A stretch of 64,000 nt of DNA from assembly GCF_004362215.1 (NCBI RefSeq), contig NZ_SNWR01000001.1, forward strand, positions 5,562,001 to 5,626,000, written 5' to 3'. This DNA is from Paractinoplanes brasiliensis (GTDB lineage Bacteria; Actinomycetota; Actinomycetes; Mycobacteriales; Micromonosporaceae). The notes beneath the pieces were generated by a model, which made no database searches, was not told the DNA's origin, and saw only the letters and a program-made list of their open reading frames with translations. Of this stretch, positions 8,451-16,304 are shown piece after piece (within the stretch, counting starts at the first letter, position 1; each line of letters opens with the position of its first letter). The position numbers and the translations under genes are program-made.

Positions 8451-8522
8451 GGACATTTTGCCGCTCGGTGCGGGGTTTCCGGCGCCCGGTGGGGACGTTC
8501 GCGGCTCGGTGCGGGGCGTTTT
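8441..8522. repeat. Four ~21-base direct repeats between divergent protease and membrane-protein genes
   Basis: The unit opens with GCTCGGTG or GCCCGGTG and continues with G-rich then T-rich bases. Copies begin at 8441, 8463, 8484 and 8504, so spacing is 22, 21 and 20 bases, close to two helical turns. They lie between the S8 protease 1 gene (start 8363) and the membrane protein gene (start 8561), where divergent promoters must be. This layout suits cooperative binding of a regulator. Confidence 0.6.
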
Positions 8523-8560
8523 CGTGAGGTTTGTCCGTCCTGGGTGGCAGCATGGAACCG

Positions 8561-9271
8561 ATGTCGGACGACCACGGAAACCTACGCGTGATGACTGTGC
8601 ACGACGAGAACGGCGTGTACCGCTCCTCGCAGCGAGAGAAGCGCATCCAGCGCCGCAAGCAGTTCGGGGTGGCGGTGGCGGGTCTGGCTGTGTTCGGCGC
8701 GGCGGGTTTGTTCGCGGCGCAGGCCATTGATCTTGCCGAGAACACGGCCGCCCTGGAGGTGCCGGTGGTCACGCGGCCGGTCCCGTCGTTCTCGCCCTCA
8801 CCCTCGCCCACCTCTGCGGCCGCGCCGGCTCCGGTTCCCGGGCGGGCGACGCGGGACGGAGTTCGGCAGGAGGCGAGCCCGACGCCTACGCCGACGCCCA
8901 CTCCGACACCGTCGTCGTCACCGTCCGTGTCACCGTCGGCTCCTGGGGTGGCCGCCGCGGGGCTGGTGAACCGGCACGACGAGGAGGCGGCGGGCGGAAC
9001 GATCCGGGTGACGTCGGCCGGCTTCGACCTGACCGGGCAACCGGAACTCGCCCTGGCCGGCGACGCGGGATGGCGGGTGGGGCGGGCGCGGTGCACCAGG
9101 ACCGTACGGAATTCCCCCGGTGACCGACCGCGGGAAGTGCCGTCGACGCTGGTGTGCTGGCGCGTGTCACCGAAGCGCAGCGTGGTGGTGGTCGCCGTGA
9201 CGCAGCGTGGGCGGCCGTCGTCGCGGGAGAGCGTGGCCGCACTCGAACGGGAGTGGGCCCGACTGCGCTGA
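8561..9271 (+). CDS. Membrane-anchored secreted protein, paralog 1 (two-cysteine C-terminal domain)
   Basis: Basic cytoplasmic N-terminus (QREKRIQRRKQ), one transmembrane helix (FGVAVAGLAVFGAAGLFAA), a Pro/Ser/Thr-rich linker, then a domain of about 95 residues at the C-terminus. That domain shares with the two other paralogs (15401 and 16305) the signature IRVTSAGFDLTG, ARCT, then about 25 residues later a CWR motif, and the ending AALEREWARLR. The two conserved cysteines probably form a disulfide outside the cell. I do not recognise the domain. Starts at 8531 (TTG), 8552 (ATG) and 8591 (ATG) are also possible. It is divergent from S8 protease 1, with which it shares the promoter region. Confidence 0.75.
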   Translation: MSDDHGNLRVMTVHDENGVYRSSQREKRIQRRKQFGVAVAGLAVFGAAGLFAAQAIDLAENTAALEVPVVTRPVPSFSPSPSPTSAAAPAPVPGRATRDGVRQEASPTPTPTPTPTPSSSPSVSPSAPGVAAAGLVNRHDEEAAGGTIRVTSAGFDLTGQPELALAGDAGWRVGRARCTRTVRNSPGDRPREVPSTLVCWRVSPKRSVVVVAVTQRGRPSSRESVAALEREWARLR

Positions 9272-9313
9272 CGACGCCGGCCGGCCTGCGGGTGGCTCGC
9301 CCGGCCACGACGG

Positions 9314-9346
9314 CGGCCCCGGAACCGTTGTCAGGTCCCGGGGCCG
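9314..9346. terminator. Bidirectional hairpin between paralog 1 and S8 protease 2
   Basis: CGGCCCCGG at 9314-9322 pairs with CCGGGGCCG at 9338-9346. It lies between two convergent genes, 43 bases after the paralog 1 stop and 18 bases past the protease 2 stop. Confidence 0.65.
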
Positions 9347-9363
9347 GTTCACGTCGTACGAGT

Positions 9364-11325
9364 TCAGCCGATCTTGACGGTGGTGGTGGTCAGGCCGGCC
9401 ACCTTGGTCGTCGCGGGGAAGACGACGCGGACCTTCGCGCCGGACGGCAGCCCGGTCACGGTGGTCGTGCCTGAAGAAGCGGTGAAGCTCTTCACGGCGA
9501 CCCACTTGTTTCCCGCGTACCGCTGGACCTGGGCCTTTCGCACCGGGCCGCTCGACTTGACGGTCAGCTTGCGCGCGGCCGAGCTCTTCACGGTGGCCGT
9601 CGAGCGGACCGTGAACGACGTGACAGCCGACGTCGCGGCGTTGGACGTGTCGGTCGCGAGCGCGGTCAGGCGGACCTGGAAGTGCGCGGACCCCCTGATC
9701 TGTACGGTGATCTTGCCCTTGGCGTCGGTGGTGAACCGGGTCCAGCTGATCGCCGACGAGCCGGTGGAGTTGAGGCCGATCTGCACCGGCTTACCGGCCC
9801 AGGCAGCGTTGCCCGCGGTCACCGCGTACGTGATCGTGGCCGCGCTGCCGTAGACGACCGACGTCGACGGGGTCGTCCCCTTGACCACCGGAGTGACCTT
9901 GGGCGCGGTGGTGGTCTTGCTCGGGGTGGGCGTGGGGACGGCCGTGGTCTTGCTCGGCGTCGGCGTGGGGCTGGTGGTCGGGGCTGTCGTCGTCGGAGCT
10001 GTCGTCGTGGGAACGGTTGTCGTCGGAGCTGTCGTCGTGGGGACGGTCGTGGTCGGGGCCGTTGTGGGCGCGGTCGTGGCCGGGCTGGTCGGGCTTGTGG
10101 TCGCCGGGCTCACCGATGCCAGCGCGGCGGCGGCGTCGATCCGGCCGTTGCCGAAGTCGTTGTCGAAACCCTTGGCGCCCAGGTCGACGGCCGAGGTCTC
10201 GAGCGCGCTCTCCACCTGGTCCGGGGTGAGCGTCGACCGGGCCGCCTTGAGCAGCGCCGCAACGCCGGCCACGTGCGGGGACGCCATCGAGGTGCCGCTC
10301 ATGCTGACGTACCCGGTTCTGGTGCCCAGCGCCGTCGGATACGTGCTGATGATGCTCGACCCCGGGGCGGCCACATCGACGTAGCTGCCCGCGTTCGAGT
10401 AACTGGCCACCCGGTCGGCCGAGTCGGTCGCCGCCACACCGATGACACCGGCGTCCGCCGCCGGGTAGTTGGTCGGGCTGCCGTTCGCGCGGTCGTTCCC
10501 CGCCGCCGCCACGACCACAACACCCTTGCTGCGGGCGTACGAGATGGCGTTGGTGACCGCCGTGACCTTGGAACTCGACCCCAACGACATGTTGATCACG
10601 GAGGCCCCGTGGTCGGCGGCCCAGATGATCCCCTCGGCGGCGTCCGACATGTAGCCGGAGCCGTTGGCCCCCAGCACCCGTACGGGCATGATCTTGGAGT
10701 GGGGAGCGATGGCGCTGATCCCGACACCGTTCCCCGTGACGGCCGCGATGGTCCCCGCCACGTGCGTGCCGTGCCCGTTCGGGTCGGTGGCGCCGCCGTT
10801 GCCGTTCGCGATGGCGTCGTAGCCGGCCACCATGTTGGCTGCCAGGTCCGGGTGCTTGCCGTCGACACCCGTGTCGAGGACGGCGACGGTCACACCCGCC
10901 CCGGTCGACTTCTGCCAGGCGTTCGCCACGGAAATCTTGCTGAAGTCCCACTGCTGGCTGCGATAGGTGTCGCTGCCACTCGGCACCTCTGACGCGGTGG
11001 CGACGGCGTCGACCTCGACCCCGACGGCGCCCTTGGCCGACTGCCCGGCCTTGATTGCGCCGGCGGCCTTGTCCTTGCTGGTAGCGGTAATGACCTTGAT
11101 GACCGGTTTGCCGCTCGCGTCGACGCTGGTCGTGACAACCCGAACCGGCTGCTTCTCCGACACGGTCGCCGGCAGCAACGTCTCACTGTCGGCGCTCAGA
11201 TTGAAGGTGGCGGGCTGCCACTCGGTAGCGGCAGTGGTCGTAGCCGGCAGGGCGACAGCGGCAACGCCGGCGACGGCCCCCACGGCAAGAGCCCCAACCG
11301 AGCAACGGCGCAGGTGCTTTCTCAA
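9364..11325 (-). CDS. Secreted subtilisin-family (S8) serine protease 2 (653 aa)
   Basis: Signal peptide with a basic start (MRKHLRRCS) and hydrophobic core to about residue 33; propeptide-like region to about 115; S8 domain with Asp151 (AVLDTGVD), His185 (HGTHVAGT), Asn277 and Ser346 (GTSMASPH). A Thr/Pro linker of tandem PTTTA/PTTTV units and two PTPTPSKTT units follows, then two beta-rich modules: an Ig-like segment starting near VVYGSAATITY and the terminal VQVQRYAGNKW module. Start is the TTG at 11323-11325 behind a strong GGGAGGAC. The catalytic region is close in sequence to proteases 1 and 3, so these are tandem duplicates. Confidence 0.93.
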   Translation of the reverse strand: MRKHLRRCSVGALAVGAVAGVAAVALPATTTAATEWQPATFNLSADSETLLPATVSEKQPVRVVTTSVDASGKPVIKVITATSKDKAAGAIKAGQSAKGAVGVEVDAVATASEVPSGSDTYRSQQWDFSKISVANAWQKSTGAGVTVAVLDTGVDGKHPDLAANMVAGYDAIANGNGGATDPNGHGTHVAGTIAAVTGNGVGISAIAPHSKIMPVRVLGANGSGYMSDAAEGIIWAADHGASVINMSLGSSSKVTAVTNAISYARSKGVVVVAAAGNDRANGSPTNYPAADAGVIGVAATDSADRVASYSNAGSYVDVAAPGSSIISTYPTALGTRTGYVSMSGTSMASPHVAGVAALLKAARSTLTPDQVESALETSAVDLGAKGFDNDFGNGRIDAAAALASVSPATTSPTSPATTAPTTAPTTTVPTTTAPTTTVPTTTAPTTTAPTTSPTPTPSKTTAVPTPTPSKTTTAPKVTPVVKGTTPSTSVVYGSAATITYAVTAGNAAWAGKPVQIGLNSTGSSAISWTRFTTDAKGKITVQIRGSAHFQVRLTALATDTSNAATSAVTSFTVRSTATVKSSAARKLTVKSSGPVRKAQVQRYAGNKWVAVKSFTASSGTTTVTGLPSGAKVRVVFPATTKVAGLTTTTVKIG

Positions 11326-11379
11326 AGTCGTCCTCCCGAAGTAGTCGAGGAGACGAATCGGCAGCGCCTTTCGTATCGG

Positions 11380-11395
11380 CCAGACAATTGTCTGG
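11380..11395. promoter_or_regulatory. 16-bp perfect palindrome upstream of S8 protease 2
   Basis: CCAGACAATTGTCTGG is perfectly symmetric and lies 55 bases upstream of the protease 2 start, abutting the shared 16-base element. It is absent from the equivalent place in the other three S8 leaders, so it may be a gene-specific operator. Confidence 0.55.
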
Positions 11396-11409
11396 TGCAG
11401 CTCAGTTGC
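11394..11409 (-). promoter_or_regulatory. Copy 2 of the shared 16-base element upstream of the S8 genes
   Basis: GGTGCAGCTCAGTTGC (plus-strand reading) begins 69 bases upstream of the protease 2 start codon and fits the consensus GGTGCAG-N-Y-C-R-GTTGC. Confidence 0.6.
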
Positions 11410-11424
11410 GCCTGCCTCGCGGAA

Positions 11425-11458
11425 CGGCCCCGGACCGCCCGAAGGCGATCCGGGGCCG
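11425..11458 (-). terminator. Hairpin downstream of S8 protease 3
   Basis: CGGCCCCGGA at 11425-11434 pairs exactly with TCCGGGGCCG at 11449-11458. It lies 24 bases past the protease 3 stop codon. The stem sequence nearly repeats that at 9314-9346, as expected if gene plus terminator were duplicated together. Confidence 0.65.
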
Positions 11459-11481
11459 GCTCGCGGTCTCCCTGCCGGAGG

Positions 11482-13356
11482 TCAGGAAATCTTCACGGGG
11501 GCGCTGGTCAGGCCCGCCACGGTGGGCGTGTTGGGCACCAGGATGCGGTGGCTGACGCCGGAGACCAGGCCCGAGACGGTGATTTCGGGGCTGCTCGCCA
11601 CCACGGCGCCGATGACGATCCAGCGTTTCCGCTCGAAGCGCTGCACCTGCACCTTCTGGCCGACCGCGCCGGCCAGCTCGATCTGGAGGGTCTGTTCCGC
11701 CGGGCTGCTCACGGTCGCGGACGCCCTTACCGCGTAGGTGGTGACCGCCGAGGCCGTCGCCGTTGACGTCTCGGTGGCCGGCACCACCAGCTTGGCTTGG
11801 AAACGACCGATGGCGGGCTGGGTCAGGACCACCTTGCCGGCCGCGTCGGTGGTGGCATCGGTGTAGGTGAAGGCCGCTTTGCCCGGCGTGGTCGTGCCGA
11901 GCTGCACCGGTTTGCCGGCCCACGGGGCGCCGGCGGCGGTGACCGTGTAGGTGACGGTGACCGTTGTGCCGTAGACGACCGAGGTCGGCGACGCGGTCAC
12001 CTTGACCGCCGGGCGCACCTTGACGACCGGCTTCGTGGTGGTCTTGCTCGGCGTCGGGGCGGCAGTCGTCTTCGACGGGGTGGGCGCCGGGGTGGCGCTG
12101 GTCGTCCTGGTGGCGGTCGGCGACGGCGCGGCGGTGCTGCCGGCGGCGGCCGCGAGAGCCGCGACCGCGTCGATCCGGCCGAAGCCGAAGTCGTTGTCGC
12201 GGCCCGTCACACCCAGGTCGACGGCCGAGCTCTGCAGCGCCGCCTGCACCTGGTCGGGGGAGAGGGCCGGTCGGTACGCCTTGATCAGGGCGGCAACCGC
12301 TGCGACGTGTGGCGCGGCCATCGAGGTGCCGCTCAAAATCTGGTACGGGTTGGCGGCCAGCGCGGTCGGATAGGTGCTCAGGATCGCGGTGCCCGGCGCG
12401 GCCACGTCGACGTAGCTGCCGGCGGTGGAGTAGGTGGCGATCCGATCGGCCGAGTCGGTCGCGGCCACGCCGATCACGCCCTCGTCGGCGGCCGGGTAGT
12501 TGGTCGGGCTGCCCTGGGCGCGGTCGTTGCCCGAGGACGCCACCACGACGACGCCCTTGCTGCGGGCGTACATGATGGCGTTGCTCACCGCGCTGAGCTT
12601 GGAGCTTCCACCCAGCGACATGTTGATCACACCGGCGCCGTTGTCGGCCGCCCAGATGATGCCCTCGGCCGTGTCCGACATGTAGCCGCTGCCGCTCGCG
12701 CCGAGCACCTTGATCGGCAGGATCTTGGTGTCCGGGGCGATCGCGCTGACCCCCGCGCCGTTGCCGGTGACCGCGGCGATGGTGCCCGCCACGTGCGTGC
12801 CGTGCCCGTTCGGGTCGGTGCTGACCCCCGCCTGGTTCGCGATCGCGTCGTACCCGCTGAGCACGTTGCCCGCCAGGTCCGGGTGCGCGGCGTCCACACC
12901 GGAGTCGATGACCGCCACGACGACGCCGGCGCCGGTCGACTGCGGCCAGGCGTCGGCCACTCGGATCTTGGTGAAGTCCCACTGCTGGGGTCGGTACGTG
13001 TCGCTGCCGCTCGGCACGCCGGTGGCGGTCACCACGGCATCCACCTCGACCCCGACGGCGTTCTTCGTGCTCTGGCCCTGCTTGACGGCCTTCGCGGCCG
13101 CCGTCCTGCTGGTGGTGGTGTCAACCTTGATGACCGGCTTGCCGGCCTCGTCGAGCGTGGTGGTGACCACCCGGACGGGCTGCTCGGTGGAGACCGTGGT
13201 CGGCAGGAGCTGCTCCGGCGTCTCGGTCAGGCCGTAAGTGGCCGGGTGCCACTCGGTGGAGGCGGTGACATTGGCGGGCAGGGCGATGGCGGCGCCGCCG
13301 GCGATGGCGCCGATCGCGACAGCGCCGGCGGCATAACGGCGGAGGTAATTCTTCAC
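11482..13356 (-). CDS. Secreted subtilisin-family (S8) serine protease 3 (624 aa)
   Basis: Signal peptide (KNYLRRYAAGAVAIGAIAGG to about residue 33), propeptide-like region, S8 domain with Asp151, His185, Asn277 and Ser345 (LSGTSMAAPH). A Thr/Pro/Lys linker with PTPSKTT units leads to an Ig-like module (VVYGTTVTVTYTV) and a terminal module with VQVQRFERKRW. The GTG at 13354-13356 follows GAGAGGAC, matching the GGACGAC leader of proteases 2 and 4; a longer start at 13413 lacks a signal peptide and was rejected. It shares the positions of all catalytic residues with protease 2 to within one residue. Confidence 0.92.
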   Translation of the reverse strand: MKNYLRRYAAGAVAIGAIAGGAAIALPANVTASTEWHPATYGLTETPEQLLPTTVSTEQPVRVVTTTLDEAGKPVIKVDTTTSRTAAAKAVKQGQSTKNAVGVEVDAVVTATGVPSGSDTYRPQQWDFTKIRVADAWPQSTGAGVVVAVIDSGVDAAHPDLAGNVLSGYDAIANQAGVSTDPNGHGTHVAGTIAAVTGNGAGVSAIAPDTKILPIKVLGASGSGYMSDTAEGIIWAADNGAGVINMSLGGSSKLSAVSNAIMYARSKGVVVVASSGNDRAQGSPTNYPAADEGVIGVAATDSADRIATYSTAGSYVDVAAPGTAILSTYPTALAANPYQILSGTSMAAPHVAAVAALIKAYRPALSPDQVQAALQSSAVDLGVTGRDNDFGFGRIDAVAALAAAAGSTAAPSPTATRTTSATPAPTPSKTTAAPTPSKTTTKPVVKVRPAVKVTASPTSVVYGTTVTVTYTVTAAGAPWAGKPVQLGTTTPGKAAFTYTDATTDAAGKVVLTQPAIGRFQAKLVVPATETSTATASAVTTYAVRASATVSSPAEQTLQIELAGAVGQKVQVQRFERKRWIVIGAVVASSPEITVSGLVSGVSHRILVPNTPTVAGLTSAPVKIS

Positions 13357-13428
13357 GGGTCGTCCTCTCCCGGTTGGGGGTCGAGCGGAACAGTCGGCAG
13401 CGGGGGACCACACCTGGTGATCCGGAAG

Positions 13429-13444
13429 GGTGCAGTCCGGTTGC
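13429..13444 (-). promoter_or_regulatory. Copy 3 of the shared 16-base element upstream of the S8 genes
   Basis: GGTGCAGTCCGGTTGC (plus-strand reading) begins 73 bases upstream of the protease 3 start codon. It lies at the end of the intergenic gap, just before the stop codon of protease 4. Confidence 0.6.
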
Positions 13445-13447
13445 AGG

Positions 13448-15208
13448 TCAGGCGAGGACGACCGGGCTGGTCACGCCGAGCACGCCGGCTTGCTCCGACA
13501 CGACCGCGCGGTATCGCTGGCCCCGGACGAGCCCGGTCAGCACGCGCACCTCGTCGCCCTGGTAGGCGACGACCCGGACCCAGCCCTTCTTCTTGTCCTG
13601 CTGCTGGACCTGCACGAGTTGTCCGCGGGCACCGTCGAGACGCACGATGAGCGAGCCCGGCGCCGGACGGGTCACGGTCACCTTGGCGCGCACGCCGTAG
13701 CTCACGATCCGAGAGGTGGCGGCGTTGCTGGTGTCGGTCGCGTCCACTGCGACCATCACCTGGTAAGGACCGGTCGCGGGCCGGGTGACGGCCACCTTGC
13801 CGCGCCCGTCGGTGGTGGTGTCGGCGCAGACGAAGGCCGGCCCGGGGTCGGCGGTGCAGACCTTGACCGCCTGGTCGGCCCATGGCCGGCCCTTGAGGTT
13901 GACCGTGAAGGTCGCGGTCGTCGACCTGCCGTAGTCGACGTTGAACCGGCCGCCGCCGATGATGTTCACGCTCGCCTTGGCCACCGTGCGGGTCGGCGTC
14001 GGTGTGGGCGCCGGGGCCGGCGTCTCCTCCATGGCCAGCAGGCCGGCCGCCTCCACCGCCCGTGCGGCGTCGGCGATGCCCCAGCCGAAGTCCCGGTCCT
14101 TGCCGCGGGCTCCTCGGTCGACGGCGGCGTACTCGAGCGCGGCCTCGATCTCGTCCGGCCCGAACGTCGGCTCGGCGCTCTTGACCAGCGCCGCAACGGC
14201 GGAGACCTGCGCGGCGGCCATCGACGTTCCGTACATGGTGGCGTAGCCGCCGCCCGTCGTGGTGCTGACGATGTCGTTGCCGGGCGCCGCCACGTCCACA
14301 TAGGTGCCCTGGGCCGAGTACCCGGCGACCTGGCTGCCCGCGTCCGTCGCCGCGACCGCGAGGACGTCCTTGTCTGCGGCGGGGTAGGTGACCGGGTTGC
14401 CGGCCAGGCGGCTGTTGCCCGCCGCGGCGACCACCAGGACACCCTCGTCCCGCGCGTACTGAAGGGCGCTGCTCACCGCGGCGGTGCGGGTGGCCGAGCC
14501 GAACGACAAGCTGATGATGTCGGCGCCGTTGTCTGTGGCCCACACGATGCCGGCGGCCGCGGTGGACATGAAGCCGTTGCCGTCGGCGTCCAGCACGCGC
14601 ACCGGCAGGATCTTGGCATCCGGCGCGACGCCCGCGACGCCCGCGCCATTGCCGGTGAGCGCGGCAATTGTGCCAGCTACGTGGGTGCCGTGTCCGTGGG
14701 GATCGCTGCTGACGCCCTGGGTGCGGGCGACCAGGTCGATTCCGGGCAGCACCTGTCCCGCCAGATCGGGGTGGCCGGCGTCGACGCCCGTGTCGAGCAC
14801 AGCGACGGTGACCCCGTTGCCCGTCGCCGTTTCCCAGGCGTCCGCGGCACCGATCCGGTCGAGGTTCCACTGCTTGCCGCGGTACGTGTCGGTGCCGGCC
14901 GGGACGGCGAGCGCGGACATCGGCGCATCCACCTCGACACCCACGGCGTTGGCGGCGCTGCGGCCCTGCCGCAGCAGGCGGGCGGCGGCCGGGCGGTCGG
15001 TGGCGGTGCGGACGGTCACCGACGGGCGGCCCTCATCGTCGACCGTCGTGCTGACCACGCGCACCGGCCGGGTGGGCGAGATCGTGGTGGGAAGCAGCGC
15101 TTCGGCGTGCGTGGACGGGGCCGAGCCGGGCAGTCCCACGGCGGCTCCGCCCGCGATCACGCCGGCGGCCATGGCGCCGAAGGCGGCGCGGCGCAGGGGT
15201 GTCCTCAT
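13448..15208 (-). CDS. Secreted subtilisin-family (S8) serine protease 4, divergent (586 aa)
   Basis: Signal peptide (MRTPLRRAAFGAMAAGVIAGG), propeptide-like region to about residue 105, S8 domain with Asp139, His173, Asn265 and Ser329. The motif after the nucleophile reads GTSMAAAQ instead of the usual GTSMAAPH: the conserved Pro and His are both replaced. The linker is short (TPAPAPTPTPTRT), followed by the Ig-like module and a terminal module with VQVQQQDKKKGW. The ATG follows TAGGACGAC. This is the most diverged of the four copies; the triad is intact, so activity is expected but specificity may differ. Divergent from membrane paralog 2. Confidence 0.9.
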   Translation of the reverse strand: MRTPLRRAAFGAMAAGVIAGGAAVGLPGSAPSTHAEALLPTTISPTRPVRVVSTTVDDEGRPSVTVRTATDRPAAARLLRQGRSAANAVGVEVDAPMSALAVPAGTDTYRGKQWNLDRIGAADAWETATGNGVTVAVLDTGVDAGHPDLAGQVLPGIDLVARTQGVSSDPHGHGTHVAGTIAALTGNGAGVAGVAPDAKILPVRVLDADGNGFMSTAAAGIVWATDNGADIISLSFGSATRTAAVSSALQYARDEGVLVVAAAGNSRLAGNPVTYPAADKDVLAVAATDAGSQVAGYSAQGTYVDVAAPGNDIVSTTTGGGYATMYGTSMAAAQVSAVAALVKSAEPTFGPDEIEAALEYAAVDRGARGKDRDFGWGIADAARAVEAAGLLAMEETPAPAPTPTPTRTVAKASVNIIGGGRFNVDYGRSTTATFTVNLKGRPWADQAVKVCTADPGPAFVCADTTTDGRGKVAVTRPATGPYQVMVAVDATDTSNAATSRIVSYGVRAKVTVTRPAPGSLIVRLDGARGQLVQVQQQDKKKGWVRVVAYQGDEVRVLTGLVRGQRYRAVVSEQAGVLGVTSPVVLA

Positions 15209-15280
15209 TTGTCGTCCTACCTTTTCTCGAGGTCGACGAGAAGAGTCGGCACGAAGGACGCGCTACGCAGCCAGGCGACG

Positions 15281-15296
15281 GGTGCAGATCGGTTGC
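15281..15296 (-). promoter_or_regulatory. Copy 4 of the shared 16-base element upstream of the S8 genes
   Basis: GGTGCAGATCGGTTGC (plus-strand reading) begins 73 bases upstream of the protease 4 start. Here it is embedded in an inverted repeat, GGTGCA...TGCACC, that is imperfect in the other copies. Confidence 0.6.
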
Positions 15297-15400
15297 ACCG
15301 GGCCTGCCGGCACCGCGTGCGCTTTGAGCGGTTTCGCCCTGAAGAGCCGGAAAGAGTGCAAGCATGGGGTGCGCCAACCGAGACTGAGGGGCTTCCAGAC

Positions 15401-16141
15401 ATGGGTGTCAGCCATCAAGAACGGAAACAGCGGACCCGAAGGGCCGTCGCGGGCGCGGGGGTGCTGGCGGTCGTGGCCGGTGGCGGGGCGTACTTGCTGA
15501 CCGGCGGAGACGACAGTGCGGTGACACAGGAGACGGGGGCGATCGCGCCGGTGATCGTGCCCTCGTCGCTCGCCCCCTCGCCGGCGGCCGTGCCGTCCGT
15601 GCCGGTGTCGGCTCCGCCCGGGTCGCCAAGCTCCGCCTCGCCTGCGTCGCCGGCCTCCGCCTCCCCGGCGTCGAAGGCCGCGCAGAAACCGAAGCCCGCG
15701 CCTACGACTGCCGATCCCGAACGAGTACGTGCCGAGATCAACGCGGCCCGTGCGAAGGCTGCCCGCGAGGGTCATCCGTTGCAGCGGCCGCTCGCCACGC
15801 CGTCGCAGGCGCCGGTGCGCAACGCGCAGTCGCTCGCCGAGGAGACTCGCGAGCTGGACGGCGGTGGCACGATGCGAATCATCTCCGCGAAGTACGACCT
15901 GAGCGGTCATCGGGAGCGTCTCTGGGCGGCCGACGACGGCAAGCCGGTGGGCGGTGCTCGGTGCACGCAGAATTTCCGGTTCGCCGAGGGCGCCAAGGCG
16001 TCGGTGCGGCCGACCATGCTGCTGTGCTGGCGTACCTCCGAGAACCGCAGCGTCGTGGTGCTCACTGTCGTGAAGACCGGGAGCCCGCCGATGACGAGGA
16101 GCGTGAACGCTCTCAACACCCAGTGGGACAGGCTGGGCTGA
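15401..16141 (+). CDS. Membrane-anchored secreted protein, paralog 2 (246 aa)
   Basis: Short basic N-terminus (SHQERKQRTRRA), one transmembrane helix (VAGAGVLAVVAGGGAYLL), a Pro/Ala/Ser-rich linker, a helical, Arg/Ala-rich segment (ERVRAEINAARAKAAREGH) and the conserved C-terminal domain. In the latter MRIISAKYDLSG, GARCTQ, LLCWRTSENRSVVVL and ALNTQWDRL align with the two other paralogs. The gene is divergent from S8 protease 4 and followed by paralog 3 in the same direction after a hairpin. Function is unknown; an inhibitor, chaperone or receptor for the neighbouring proteases is inference from position only. Confidence 0.78.
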   Translation: MGVSHQERKQRTRRAVAGAGVLAVVAGGGAYLLTGGDDSAVTQETGAIAPVIVPSSLAPSPAAVPSVPVSAPPGSPSSASPASPASASPASKAAQKPKPAPTTADPERVRAEINAARAKAAREGHPLQRPLATPSQAPVRNAQSLAEETRELDGGGTMRIISAKYDLSGHRERLWAADDGKPVGGARCTQNFRFAEGAKASVRPTMLLCWRTSENRSVVVLTVVKTGSPPMTRSVNALNTQWDRLG

Positions 16142-16158
16142 GCCGCCCGACTTCGTCG

Positions 16159-16187
16159 AACCCCGGGAGCCACTGCGCCCCGGGGTT
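16159..16187 (+). terminator. Hairpin after membrane paralog 2
   Basis: AACCCCGGG at 16159-16167 pairs with CCCGGGGTT at 16179-16187, 18 bases after the stop codon of paralog 2. It separates paralogs 2 and 3 into two transcription units. Confidence 0.65.
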
Positions 16188-16304
16188 CCTTGTAGTTCCG
16201 ATCCGACCCTTTTGTGTTGTTTCGGTGCGACGATGGGGCTTCGGGGGTGGCCCCGCTGTCCGTGCGAGGCCGCCCGTCAGCCGAAACTGCGAAGGACAGA
16301 GCAC

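Noticed and set aside
11326..11481. Cyclic-di-GMP or cyclic-di-AMP riboswitch upstream of the proteases
   Set aside because: The leaders of the four proteases lack the conserved cores of these riboswitches; only short shared elements are present.
13430..15400. Long plus-strand open frame preceding membrane paralog 2
   Set aside because: Antisense to S8 protease 4; only the part from the ATG at 15401 has a membrane helix and paralogs.
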